Shown here: positions 23,240-33,738 of the stretch, one piece after another | How the letters are laid out: each line of letters begins with the position of its first letter | How positions within the stretch are numbered: position 1 is the stretch's first letter | Source: Lepiota brunneoincarnata | Lineage: Eukaryota > Basidiomycota > Agaricomycetes > Agaricales > Agaricaceae | Direction of reading: 5' to 3' | NCBI GenBank assembly: GCA_023014365.1 | Contig: JAEBUN010000001.1 | Coordinates: forward strand, 1,798,001 to 1,862,000 | Length of the DNA stretch: 64,000 bases | The notes under the pieces: generated by a model | The model's input: the letters and a program-made list of their open reading frames with translations, nothing else | What the model was told of the DNA's origin: nothing | Database searches by the model: none | Translations under genes and position numbers: made by a program

Positions 23240-23956
23240 TTCTTGTTTTTGTCTGGACTCTGTGCTCGAGTGCTATCTTCACAACAGGCCCCTACCTTCG
23301 TTCATCTAATTTCCCCGACTCTCAAGTCTCATCCAATAAAGCTGGGCCAGAGTTCTGTTCTCAGATGCTTACCCGATTCTCGTCCTCGACAAATTATCAG
23401 GTGACATTTTGCGAGTCAGATTGCGTCCGTCAGCCACTTCCATCGACCCCGGAAGGGCAAGAAAGAGAAAGAACTGAGAGAGGGAAACTGAGCAGTGGCC
23501 GGGGTGTGAGCGATGGAGGGAAACCGTGGTGAGTCACCCCGTTCTGTAGTGTAGAGGCTCATGTATCTTAGTGCAAATCTCGCTACCTAATTACCTCAGT
23601 CACTGTGTAGGAAAATATTACCGGTGATGAAGTGGGCTATAGCATTTCGGAAAACGATTCTAGAATTCGCTATGACCGGAGCCAAGCAAGATTTCCCATT
23701 TGGCTCGGCCTCTGCGACAGAGGCTTAAATATCACCCGCACTCAGTAATGCGCGCGGATGACTTACCAATATATTCCCTTAAAGCGTTGAACGTACCCAA
23801 GGCCGAGGAGATTGACGTTCCAACCCCGAAAGGAGCAATGATCGGACACATCTGGGTTAGCAGCACTTTCCGCAGAAACAGTCAAGTACACCCACATGGC
23901 CAAACGCCACGTGGCAGCAATCGTTTAAATGGTTAAACTTACCCCAATAACCCATC
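23240..23956. other. Intergenic region, nothing recognised
   Basis: About 700 bp between the CHAT relic and the PP2C gene. A short plus-strand frame near 23209-23532 shows a hydrophobic start but no further support. It probably contains the PP2C promoter. Confidence 0.4.
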
Positions 23957-25285
23957 ATGTCAAAGCCAGACCCTTCCCAACATGCTAAACTTCGCTCCGA
24001 ATTAGCTCGTAATGCTGAGACAAACGTCGCATTCGGCGCACATACCGTAACATTCCAACCACCGTCCTCCTATCCTACTGAGGACCGTCATCTGGTGGAG
24101 GATTGGCAACTCGCCAATGGAACTTGGAAATTCATTGGAGTCTTTGACGGTGCCTGGGTTGTGTGTGTATGTGCTTGATACGAAGCTGACTTATTCTTTC
24201 ATTAGGTCATGGTGCTGGCCATGAAGCCGTCGACTTCGTAGTCGAGACTCTACCAGGAATGATTAAGGCCTGTCTCGCATCAGCGGTCGGCGCTACAGAC
24301 ACTGTCCAGAATTCCATCATAGAGGATGTTATGATCCAATGTATATCCAGCATTGACGACCGTATCATAGGCCGACCTTGTCAACTTCTTCCCGGGTGGA
24401 CCAAGGCAAATCTCCGAACTCACAGATGAAGAGATCGTCGACGTTATTAAGGATCCTGAGACCGGGAATTCATGTGTGCAAATTATGCGTGCAAGAACCG
24501 GTACGACTGCATTGGTCGCTCTGGTCGGCCCGCTAAGATCTCTTCATGTCGCCAGTCTCGGAGATTGTGACGCTGGTAAATCCGCCGAGTGTCTCAACTC
24601 CAGTCTGGCACGTCTAACTAATGAGTTAATCAGTGCTTGGTATGCAGAACATCCTCGGGGAATGGGAGGTGAAGACCTTGAGCGAGTGTCATAATGCTGG
24701 TAACGAGTCGGAGGCAGACCGTGTTCGAGCCGAACATCCTGACGAAGCAGAATGCATAAGCCGAAACAGAACTTTGGGTCTAATTACCTTGACACGAGGT
24801 GAGCACTGGAGCAATAAACAGCTCTGCTCTATTAGTCCACTAATATTCCACTTATCTAGCCATTGGTGATGCACCTTTCAAACTCCCACAGATCTATACT
24901 GGGCGTGTGCTTGCGCTTGCAACGCCTCCATTCCACGAAAACTACGGGCTCGACCTGATCCTAGCCCGAAACTTGACCCCACCATATCTCTCTAACCGAG
25001 CAGAGGTCAAACATGTTGACCTGGTCGAGTTAACACCTGCTAGGATTGTGCTTGTTCTATGCTCTGATGGGCTCATTGATCTGTATTCAAGAACCTCGAA
25101 GGTGCGGGATATAGCACGGGCTATCCAGCCATGGATCACCACGGCCACATATGGGGAGAAGTGACAATCTGGCTCTTGACCTCCTCTGTGATGCATTTGG
25201 TGGGGATGACGAGGTGTACGATAAGATTATCCAAAGGCCTGGGAGGCGTGTGGATGATACTACGATCGTTGTGCTGCCGTTGTAA
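23957..25285 (+). CDS. PP2C-type protein phosphatase with two apparent +1 frameshifts
   Basis: Metal-dependent Ser/Thr phosphatase of the PPM family. Four exons: 23957-24149, 24206-24575, 24634-24798, 24860-25285. Metal-binding and core motifs are FIGVFDGHGAGHEAVDFVVE, ARTGTTALVAL, VASLGDCDAVLG (joined by splicing), LTRAIGDAPFK, LVLCSDGLIDLYS and RVDDTTIVVLPL before the stop. Two frame breaks remain. Near 24368 SSIDDRII switches to ADLVNFFPGGPRQ through one extra base. At 25162 an in-frame TGA directly follows ATYGEK, yet the next frame continues DNLALDLLCDAFGGDDEVY to the conserved end. The exons sum to two bases over a multiple of three. Both breaks could be assembly errors; if real, the gene is dead or recoded. 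Confidence 0.85.
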
Positions 25286-26057
25286 GAAATTGGAGTTGAT
25301 TGCCTCGTGGTTGCCAAGTATTTTCCGTAAAAAAATACTAGATCCTCGGAGGTCAGCACAGACAATTTGACCCGACGGTCCATCAATTCCTACCACTGCG
25401 TTCCCAGCGCTCCATCTGGAACTTGGGCGCTTGTGGAAACCTTTTCCGCGGCTTGGTCGGGGAAATACCACCCTTAGCTCACAAGGAGCAACCTGACAAA
25501 CATAGGATCATGATTCATTTTCACGATAGCAAGCGATATTTTCCACGTAGCAAATCAACATCAATACCCAAACGTTCAGCAAGTGCACCGGTCCCGGGCG
25601 TTTACGTGTGATCTCTTCCCAGCTAGGTACATGACTTCGGGTCCGTTCTCTTGGCGTGTTTTGACTCGAACGTGCATGTGAACGATTAAACATTGCATTG
25701 CATGTTAAACACTTACACATCGACAAATAACGCGACGCGTAATTAATGATGGCCGGATTTCCCACAGGACCCAATCTCTGGTTTTTGTTATTCTGGAGTA
25801 CTTTTCTCCAGTCAATTAGGTTCTGGCAGTCGTACGATATACATTTGGTACTCAACACCCCTTCTAGCTCTATAGACCAACGACTACGAAGCTCACTTAT
25901 TGGGGCGGCAGCGTCACGACCAAACAAGGCTGCTTAGTCAGTGATTATCATAAAACCTCGAGGATGCCCCAAGTGCCCACTTCATTCTGACCCTCACCTT
26001 CTCTGTCCTCCACTTGCACAGCTCTTCCTTTTTGTTAACCAGTCCCTTAAGATTACC
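25286..26057. other. RNR1 upstream region
   Basis: About 770 bp. A minus-strand frame of 139 codons (25508-25927) reads protein-like in places (ISELRSRWSIELEGVL, LIDWRKVLQNNKNQRL) but begins without ATG and shows no known domain; it may be a relic. The region also holds an ACGCGT box at 25735, described separately. A pyrimidine-rich tract precedes the RNR1 start. Confidence 0.4.
25735..25740. promoter_or_regulatory. MCB-like ACGCGT box upstream of RNR1
   Basis: The palindrome ACGCGT, embedded in ACGCGACGCGT, lies about 320 bp upstream of the RNR1 start. ACGCGT is the MBF binding site controlling G1/S genes in yeasts, and ribonucleotide reductase genes are classic targets. Further copies lie inside RNR1 introns at 26166, 26247 and 28486. 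Confidence 0.5.
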
Positions 26058-29000
26058 ATGGCGTATGTTTTCAAACGAGGTGCGCAACGCCATCTATCTC
26101 GTCTCGTCATCACTCCAGGCTTACTGTTGTGGCTTCTCTAGACGGGTTAGTCTAGGCGCGACGCGACGCGTTTTCATGCAGCTACTTATTGTAATACTAT
26201 CTAGACGCAAGGAGCGGGTACAATTTGACAAGGCAAGCTTAAGTCGACGCGTTCATCTTGTATGGATCTCTGAGAGCCCGTACAGATCACCTCGAGGATT
26301 GAGAAATTATGTTACGGCCTCGACACAGATTACGTAGATCCTGTTGAGTAAGGTGTTCCCATGCTGGGTATTCTAATTTGATACTTATGAATCTAAAGGG
26401 TTACCCAAAAGGTTGTACAGGGCGTTTACCAAGGTGTAACAACGGTTGAACTCGATGTATGGTTTTCTTCATTTCTTTTGAATATCTAGCTCATCGTCTT
26501 ATAGAATCTCGCCTCGGAGACTGCTGCTTATCTTACAACTAAGCATCCTGATTATGCCGTGCTAGCTGCACGGATTGCCATCTCCAATTTGCATAAGGAA
26601 ACCAAGAAAACCTTTTCTCAGGTTGTTAGCGACCTTTACCGCTACGGTGATTGCAGCCCCTGAACTATTACCCGATCCAATTGACTGACCTACTCTAGTC
26701 AATCCCAAGAATGGTCGTCCTGCCGCTATGATATCGAAAGAGACTTATGACATTGTGATGGCGCATGCTGATACCCTGAACTCGGCGATTATCTACAACC
26801 GTGACTTCAACTACAACTAGTGAGCCCGTTATCTGTCTTTCCGCCTCAGCGTGCTTAATCGTTGCTAGCTTTGGGTTCAAGACTCTTGAGCGTTCTTACC
26901 TCCTTCGCATCGATGGACGTGTTGCTGAACGTCCACAGCATATGATCATGCGTGTTGCTGTCGGCATCCACGGGAACGATATCGAACGGGTCATTGAAAC
27001 CTACAACCTTATGTCAGAGCGTTACTTCACCCACGCTTCTCCTACTCTTTTCAATGCCGGAACCCCCCACCCGCAGCTTAGTTCCTGCTTCCTTGTTTGT
27101 ATGAAGGATGACTCCATAGAGGGTATCTATGATACACTCAAGAGTTGTGCCATGATAAGTAAGACTGCCGGTGGGATTGGCCTGAACATTCATTGCATTC
27201 GTGCCACCGGGTAAGGGTAGCCATTCCATGCCCCCCTCGCGTGACTAACCGCGTCCTAGATCCTACATTGCTGGTACCAATGGTTATTCCAATGGTATTA
27301 TACCCATGCTTCGGGCCTATGATGCAACTGCTCGTTACGTCGACCAGGGCGGCAACAAACGACCTGGTGCATTTGCTATTTATCTTGAGCCATGGCATGC
27401 CGACGTCTTTGAGTTTTTGGATCTTCGTAAGAATCACGGTAAAGAAGAAGTCCGAGCTCGCGACCTCTTTTACGCACTTTGGATTCCCGATTTATTGTGA
27501 GTATCCTAACTCTCAATCATTCTGCACTTCTCAAGTGGCTCCCGTCCAGCATGAAACGCGTCGAAGCCAGTGGGAATTGGTCCTTGTTCTGCCCCAATGA
27601 GGCGCCAGGTCTCCACGAAGTCTGGGGAGCCGAATTTGAAGCATTATACGAGAAGTACGAAAAGGAGGGCCGTCAACGCAAGACCATTCCAGCTCAGAAA
27701 CTGTGGTATGCTATCCTGGAATCTCAGATCGAGACGGGAGGGCCTTTCATGGTTTACAAGGACCATGCCAATTGTATGCCTTTTATCCTTTCTTCCTGTG
27801 CCGCTTTAACCTCAATCCTGTTCAGCGAAATCCAACCAACAAAACCTTGGGACGATCAAGTCCTCTAACTTATGCACCGAGATCATCGAATACTCCTCTC
27901 CAGACGAAACGGCCGTTTGCAACCTTGCCTCTCTTGCTCTTCCAACTTTCATCAGCAACGGCAAGTATGACTTCAAAAAGTTGCATGAGGTTACCAAGGT
28001 GGTTGCACGCAACCTGAATCGGATCATTGACGTCAACTACTACCCTGTTCCTGAGGCCCGTCGTTCCAATATGCGTCACCGTCCCATCGGTATCGGTGTG
28101 CAAGGCCTCGCAGATGCTTTTATGGTGCTCCGCATGCCCTTCGATTCATCCGAAGCCAGGCAACTAAACATACAAATCTTCGAAACCATCTATCATGGTG
28201 CCCTTGAGGCAAGTTCCGAACTCGCTTCTGTTGAAGGGGCCTACGAGACCTACGAGGGAAGTCCTGCTTCTCAGGGCCAACTTCAATATGATCTATGGGG
28301 TGCTACGCCCACAGATTTGTGGGACTGGGCTTCTTTGAAAGAGAAAATTGCTCGCACTGGCCTCAGGAACTCCTTACTGGTTTCTCCTATGCCTACAGCA
28401 TCAACCAGTCAAATTCTCGGTTTCAACGAGTGCTTTGAGCCTTACACCAGGTATGTGTGCAGTTGTACAGTCCTCGGCGTCGCTAACGCGTCATCTAGTA
28501 ACATCTATACTCGCCGTGTCCTTGCAGGCGAATTCCAGGTTGTATGCCCTTGGCTTCTTCGCGAACTGGTTGATCTCCGCCTGTGGGATGACAATATGAA
28601 GAATACGATCATCGCCCACAACGGTTCCGTTCAGAACATTCCTAATATTCCTGATGATGTCAAGGCAATTTATAAGACTGTCTGGGAGATCAGTCAAAAG
28701 AAGGTTCTCGACCTCGCCGCTGATCGTGGTCCATATATCTGCCAGAGTCAGAGCCTCAATGTCCATCTTCAGGCCCCGACGCTTGGTCAACTCACTAGCA
28801 TGCATTTCTATGGGTGGAAGAAGGGATTGAAGACAGGGATGTACTACCTCCGCACAAGACCAGCCGCCCAGGCTATCCAGTTCACTGTTGATCAAAGCCT
28901 TCTCAAGGAAGCGAAAAAGCAGAACGCCACGGCCAATGGCACTCCAATCAAGTCTGATAAGACTCCTACATCGTCATCCGCGCCTCCCATCCAGACACCC

Positions 29001-29237
29001 TCCACACCCGCTCAAGCTTCGGCCGGAGCGCCACCGCAGTCAAAACCGTCTTCCGAATCGCCCACACCTGACGATGCTCTCGCCGCACTCTCTTTGGAAG
29101 AGCGAACTAGAAAGGCCGCAGCAGAGGATCCCGAGTTCGCGGCAGCCCTTCAAAGGCAGAAGGAGCGCGAACTCGCCGAAGCCAAGCTGTTGTGCTCTTT
29201 GGAGAATAAGGAAGCCTGTCTCATGTGCTCGGGGTAA
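26058..29237 (+). CDS. RNR1: Ribonucleotide reductase large subunit
   Basis: Class Ia ribonucleotide reductase R1, reducing NDPs to dNDPs in the cytosol with the R2 subunit. Twelve exons join in frame to 867 aa: 26058-26079, 26142-26145, 26205-26232, 26286-26347, 26399-26456, 26505-26646, 26699-26819, 26869-27210, 27260-27496, 27550-27773, 27826-28450, 28499-29237. The N-terminal ATP cone ([18 protein letters not shown]) needs a 4-nt micro-exon and a GC-AG intron (26233-26285) to be read. The active-site Cys lies in QLSSCFL; further landmarks are [49 protein letters not shown] and [22 protein letters not shown] Pro/Ser/Ala linker leads to the C-terminal redox pair CLMCSG. It is intact, unlike several neighbours. 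Confidence 0.98.
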
Positions 29238-29521
29238 GCAAAGCAGCTGTCGGAGTCCAATTTTCAGTTGTACTTTTATTTAAAAGATCCTGTAATTCTG
29301 ATCTAGTTGTGATGTCTTTGTCCTTTGAATTTTACCCTTTTCAGTATCTCCTACGTGTCCTCATTAGATTGCTTTGTATTTTTATAAGCCTTACCCTTTG
29401 GAATTAATACTAGCCTGCTGCAAAAACCGGAGCATGCCGTGTCTTACTCTTGCGCAGAACTGCCCCTTTCTTGACAGACAGATAGGAACATTGTGAACTT
29501 TTGGACAGGTAAACTCTGCAA

Positions 29522-29637
29522 GGCGAGATGGCCGAGTGGTCCAAGGCGCCAGACTAAGGACTAGGGCATACGGATGTCCTCCCATTCCAACTGGAATCTG
29601 GTCTTTCGGGGCGTGGGTTCGAATCCCACTCTCGTCA
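29522..29637 (+). tRNA. tRNA-Leu(AAG) with intron
   Basis: Acceptor stem GGCGAGA pairs with TCTCGTC followed by discriminator A. The D-arm region reads TGGCCGAGTGG, the anticodon arm CCAGA/TCTGG with anticodon AAG at 29556-29558, a long variable arm (class II, as for Leu) and T-arm GTGGGTTCGAATCCCAC. About 36 nt after position 37 (roughly 29560-29595) do not fit the mature fold and form the canonical-position intron. A T-run follows at 29640. Confidence 0.95.
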
Positions 29638-29776
29638 TGTTTTTACCCCGCCGGTAAAATAGTTTTACAAATTACTTCTTTACTTATTTGTGAAGATGCG
29701 CAAACATATTGATGGTGATCGGAACGGAAGCTTGCATAACTAGCAATATCAAAGGTTGACAAAGCAATCTGGTAGA

Positions 29777-29855
29777 ACGTCGATGGTGAAGTGGTTATCA
29801 TGCTTGCCTTCCATAGTGGTAGCAAGCGGCACGGGTTCGATTCCCGTTCGACGTA
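29777..29855 (+). tRNA. tRNA-Gly(TCC) with a short intron
   Basis: Acceptor stem ACGTCGA pairs with TCGACGT plus discriminator A. D-arm TGGTGAAGTGGTTATCA, anticodon stem CTTGC/GCAAG with anticodon TCC at 29810-29812, T-arm CGGGTTCGATTCCCG. The anticodon loop has 14 nt instead of 7, which fits a 7-nt intron after position 37 (about 29814-29820). A T-run near 29874 may be the terminator. Confidence 0.92.
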
Positions 29856-29998
29856 AAAGGTCTTGGGAATACCCTTTTTAGGAAACCCACAAACACTAAA
29901 TAACAAGTGACGATGAAGACGTGTCGATCTCGATCTTTTTGCCTCATCAAGGGCTTTTCCAAACTCCCGACCACAAAAGTCCTCGCCGTCCTGAATAC

Positions 29999-30953
29999 AT
30001 GCCCGTTGGACTCGAAGCCTGGATAATCCAAATACCGCCAATTACACGGGGATGGTTGGCGCTTTCGGTGATGATTAGTTTGGCCGTGGTACGTATGTCA
30101 GTCGTTCACCATGTATTGACACTTATCCCACAAACCCACTCTTTTCTGAACAGCAATGCCAGCTTGTTACACCATTGCAACTTTACTTCAGCTGGAAGGG
30201 TGCCTTTGTTAATGTTCAGGTACGAGCTCTTTCCACTGCCCCGAACCCCGACTCATACTGCTTAGCCATGGCGAGCCGTAACTACCTTCTTTTACTTTGG
30301 GTCAATATCCCTGGATTTTGTCTTCCATTTATTCTTCTTGTAGGTGGCGTATCGCAGCGGCATCGCAGCTAGTTGCTGACCGAAAGCGGTTGCTTTCTAC
30401 AGTATGAGATACAGCCGGATGCTCGAGGAGTCGACGTTTGCGAATAGAAAAGCAGATTACTTTTGGCTACTTCTTCTTTCTTCCCTCATGCTCCTCGTAA
30501 GCCCCATTTACCTTTTGCCATTCGAGTTTCTAACAATACACTGCTACACGGGGTTCATCCGACAGGCGATCTCCCCACTTGTCAACCTCCCATTCCTTTC
30601 CTCTTCTTTGGCATTTGTACCAATCTATGTCTGGTCAAGACGCCACCCGTCAACACCCATCTCTTTATTTGGCCTCTTTACTATCAGCGCCCCCTACCTA
30701 CCCATCGCACTAGTGGGCTTCTCTTGGGTGCTCAATGGAACCTGGAGGGCTGCCGTAGCCGACTTGATTGGTTGTGTTGTGGGACACGTTGGTTGGTTCC
30801 TGAGGGATGTATGGACAAGGGAGATGATTGGCGGACCGACCATCTTCAGTGAAGCTCCGCAATTCTTGTGCGTGTTGTTATTTTGTTTCTTCCCTTTGTT
30901 TTTGCTAAGCCTTTTGACCTATACTTAGGAAACGGCTATTTGGGGACCCTTAG
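29999..30953 (+). CDS. Derlin (Der1-like ERAD rhomboid pseudoprotease)
   Basis: ER membrane protein of the ER-associated degradation retrotranslocation machinery. Six exons (29999-30088, 30154-30219, 30266-30339, 30403-30496, 30566-30867, 30929-30953) join in frame to 216 aa. Derlin landmarks run in order: IPPITRGWLALSVMISLAV, QCQLVTPLQLYFSWKGAFVN, PWRAVTTFFYFGSISLDFVF, FMRYSRMLEESTFANRKADY, SPLVNLPFLSSSLAFVPIYV, WSRRHPSTPISLFGLFTISA and the closing VGHVGWFLRDVWTREMIGG. Several transmembrane helices are apparent; the family lacks the rhomboid catalytic dyad. The start codon sits 143 bp after the Gly tRNA gene. Confidence 0.94.
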
Positions 30954-31478
30954 AGACAGACCCTAGCCATTTTTTTCCGGCGTTGTGTGAGTATGGTGGC
31001 GTTGTACGATACTTCCACCTTCGATTCTCGTAAGTTTTTGTTGGTGGATTCTCGAGTGCTGCTGCCTCGTACAATATAACGCGATTTTAAAAGCCGTTGT
31101 TACCCTGGAAAGCTCCTGCAGAGACTTGTCAAAAAATAATAATAAGCACTACGGTCACCCTTGAAGATTCTGACTTGAGGGGTGTGTTTGGGCATCAGCT
31201 CTCACATGTATGTCAGTGCAGGTAACCGGTGTGCCTCTATACATGTAGAGATATTGTACAGAACCAGAAATGAGGTAAGGGATCAAGAAATAATTTATGT
31301 AAACGAGAAAGTCATCGACAGGCGCGACGGAAGGGGTGGTAATCCACACCCGAGGCAGTGGGATATATACACCTACCACTCCTCTTTAAACTCTCCTCCC
31401 CTATAAACTATCATTACAAATATTCATTATAGGCGTAAGTGCATCGGGCTATGCAATGATAGTTAAAGGAAAACTGCC
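30954..31478. other. Intergenic region between convergent genes
   Basis: About 525 bp between the 3' ends of the derlin and DUF4436-like genes. It is AT-rich with no supported frame, RNA gene or repeat. Confidence 0.5.
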
Positions 31479-33357
31479 TTAATCTTCGTCCGACCAATGA
31501 GACCGTGGGACTTCCCCAGCTTCCATAATCTTTGTCATTGTCTTCACCCTTCTGTGAATTGTGAGCGGTTTGACAGTTGTCTGACTGGATGTCTGCGCGC
31601 GGTGGGCGGGCAATGGAGGTGGCTGGACAGGAGGAAACACAAATTGTCCGGTAAGGTGTTTCTTCATCCTGTGCTTCTCCCACTCCGCGACTTCCGCGGA
31701 CGTCGAATTCGGAGTTGGAGATGCCGGGGGGCGAACATGGCGAGCCGAGTAGGAGGGTGAGTGTACACTTGAATTGTGACAGCCATTAAAAGTCCTCAAA
31801 GGATTGGGCGGGTATGTGATAGAAGAAGCCAGGGAGGGCGAGGCAAGGCGAATGGACCGGGTGTGTTGACTATATTGGCATTCCGCCTGAAGACCGATGA
31901 TATCGAATTCGCGAACCGCGAGGATAAGAAGTAGGACGACCGTGGCTAAACTTGTGATGACCATTTGAGGGAAATATCCAATAGTATCTGTGAATTTCTG
32001 GGGTTAATTTTTCGCAGAGACTCGAGTAGAAGGAATGGGTCGTTACCGATGAGGACACCTATTTATTTTTGGATCACTTGAGCGAAAATACTGACTAATG
32101 AATGGTCTAGGGCTTACCATCGAGACCTGGGGCGTCAGGCATGCTGTTACGCAGTTGCGGGATCGAAATGAGGATGGCACCAGAAGACACTAGGTGTTTA
32201 AGAACAGGCTTAACGCCAGCGAGTCGTCTGGCCATCAGGACATGGCCAATAGTGACATGAGTGAGAATCCAGCTAACGGTGAATAACAACAGAGTAAAAA
32301 AGCGCGCTGAGCCGGGCCTTGCAACATGCATATCGATATCTCGGCTCGGAAGGATAGTTCCGTCTTCAGCTTTGGAGAAACTCTCCACATCAGAGGTTCC
32401 AATGTCGAAGCTTGACATGACGTCCACCGTTGCAAGTTTTTGGATAGGGATATTCTGATTTGAAGCACCAACAGCTCGAAGGGTGCTGGTCAAAAAGTAT
32501 GCATCAAACGGATACAGTCTGGCTTGATGCACGTCCAGAACATGGTCGCTGTCGAACTGAACAAGGTTCTGAATGCTGATTTGAGCAACGAGTTGCTCAT
32601 TAGTGCACGCTTTGACATTGAACGCGGAAGCTGAAACCCACTTTCGACGATGGCCAGTCTCTTTTTCCACGGGTATGGTCGATGGGTCATAGGTCGCCGC
32701 GGGTTTATCTGCACTATACAAACGTTCAGTACGCGCCAGCAGAATGGACACGTCCTCCTCACTTATCGACAAAGATGCGAAGAGGCATGGAAGGAAGTCC
32801 ACAGACATTACTTCCATGAACGCCCGCAGATCCAGGTAACACGTATTCCCAGCCGCAGGCCAGAATCGACCACCGTATGGTAATTGAGGGCTCGTCGATG
32901 TCCACATCGACACTTTCTCCTATTAAAACAACCTGGAGCAACAGCACGGCGGTCAATACGCGTTCGTGCGCCGAGATTTTAAGAGACGCGGACGACATAC
33001 CCCAGGTGAAGTTTCTGCAACGTTGTTAAGCATAGTCGTAAAATATGGATCCTCAATGTCCGCTCCAAGGAATGCAAAAGAAATGGATAAGATGAAAAAA
33101 AGTGAGGATATGATGGCTAGAGTAACAATTGTAGAACCACGCAAGGGAATGACAAGGTTGGCAGGTATGGGGCGCAGCTTCCTGTTGGGTGACTGGGAAT
33201 CCGAGCCCCTCATCGTGGCTTGCAGCGTGGCAAGCCTAAGATTTGCAGCGGCCTCTGCGGGGGACAGATGAAAGGAACGTAGACGGTGGAAAGAACGACG
33301 AGGGCGAAGGAACGTGGGGACGCGAAAAGACGACGGCATCTTGAACCTGTTTGTCAT
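31479..33357 (-). CDS. DUF4436-like multi-pass membrane protein
   Basis: Five exons (33357-33001, 32932-32763, 32713-32118, 32058-32047, 31987-31479) join in frame to 547 aa. A basic N-terminus precedes one helix (GSTIVTLAIISSLFFILSIS). The central lumenal-type domain reads DIDEPSITIRWSILACGWEY, HGSNVCGLPSMPLRIFVD, HVLDVHQARLYPFDAYFLTS and a run up to DMHVARPG. Then come three hydrophobic segments (FFTLLLFTVSWILTHVTIG, LVSSGAILISIPQL, MVITSLATVVLLLILAV) and a Pro-rich tail. The YPFD motif and the lumenal domain flanked by helices match DUF4436 proteins as I recall them; the function of that family is unknown. Exon 4 is only 12 nt. Confidence 0.78.
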
Positions 33358-33738
33358 GGTCGTACCACGGCCTGAGCGCTAAGTTGGCATTGGGGATATT
33401 TGGGAATGCAGAAGGGCTGGAATATAAACCTTCATGGACAGGCGGCCGAGAAGACGGGAGAAGCCAGTGTCGACAAAGAATTAGGTGACCACTAGCGCGA
33501 AAGTTGACGTGTGGTCGCTAATCATTTCCGAGAGGCTCTCATTGCACTCGTCTCTGCGGACATATGGTTGAAACGCTTCTGGAGGTACTCTGTGAGAGGA
33601 ATGTGAAGGGCAATCCAGGCCGATTCGACATCTGCGGAGGGGGAAACGGAGTGCAGACGGAGAGGGATTTAACCGGTGTTTACGTATGTACACCCCAACA
33701 GACGCTAACTGTCTTTAGTAAACATTCTAGTCGGAGAC
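33358..33738. other. Intergenic spacer
   Basis: About 380 bp between the start of the DUF4436-like gene and the 3' end of the SET/MYND gene. Nothing is recognisable beyond presumed promoter and 3' UTR. Confidence 0.5.

Noticed and set aside
24365..24374. A 9-bp GTATCATAG in PP2C read as a tiny intron
   Set aside because: It is far shorter than any other intron here, and removing 9 bp does not change the frame, so it cannot repair the break.
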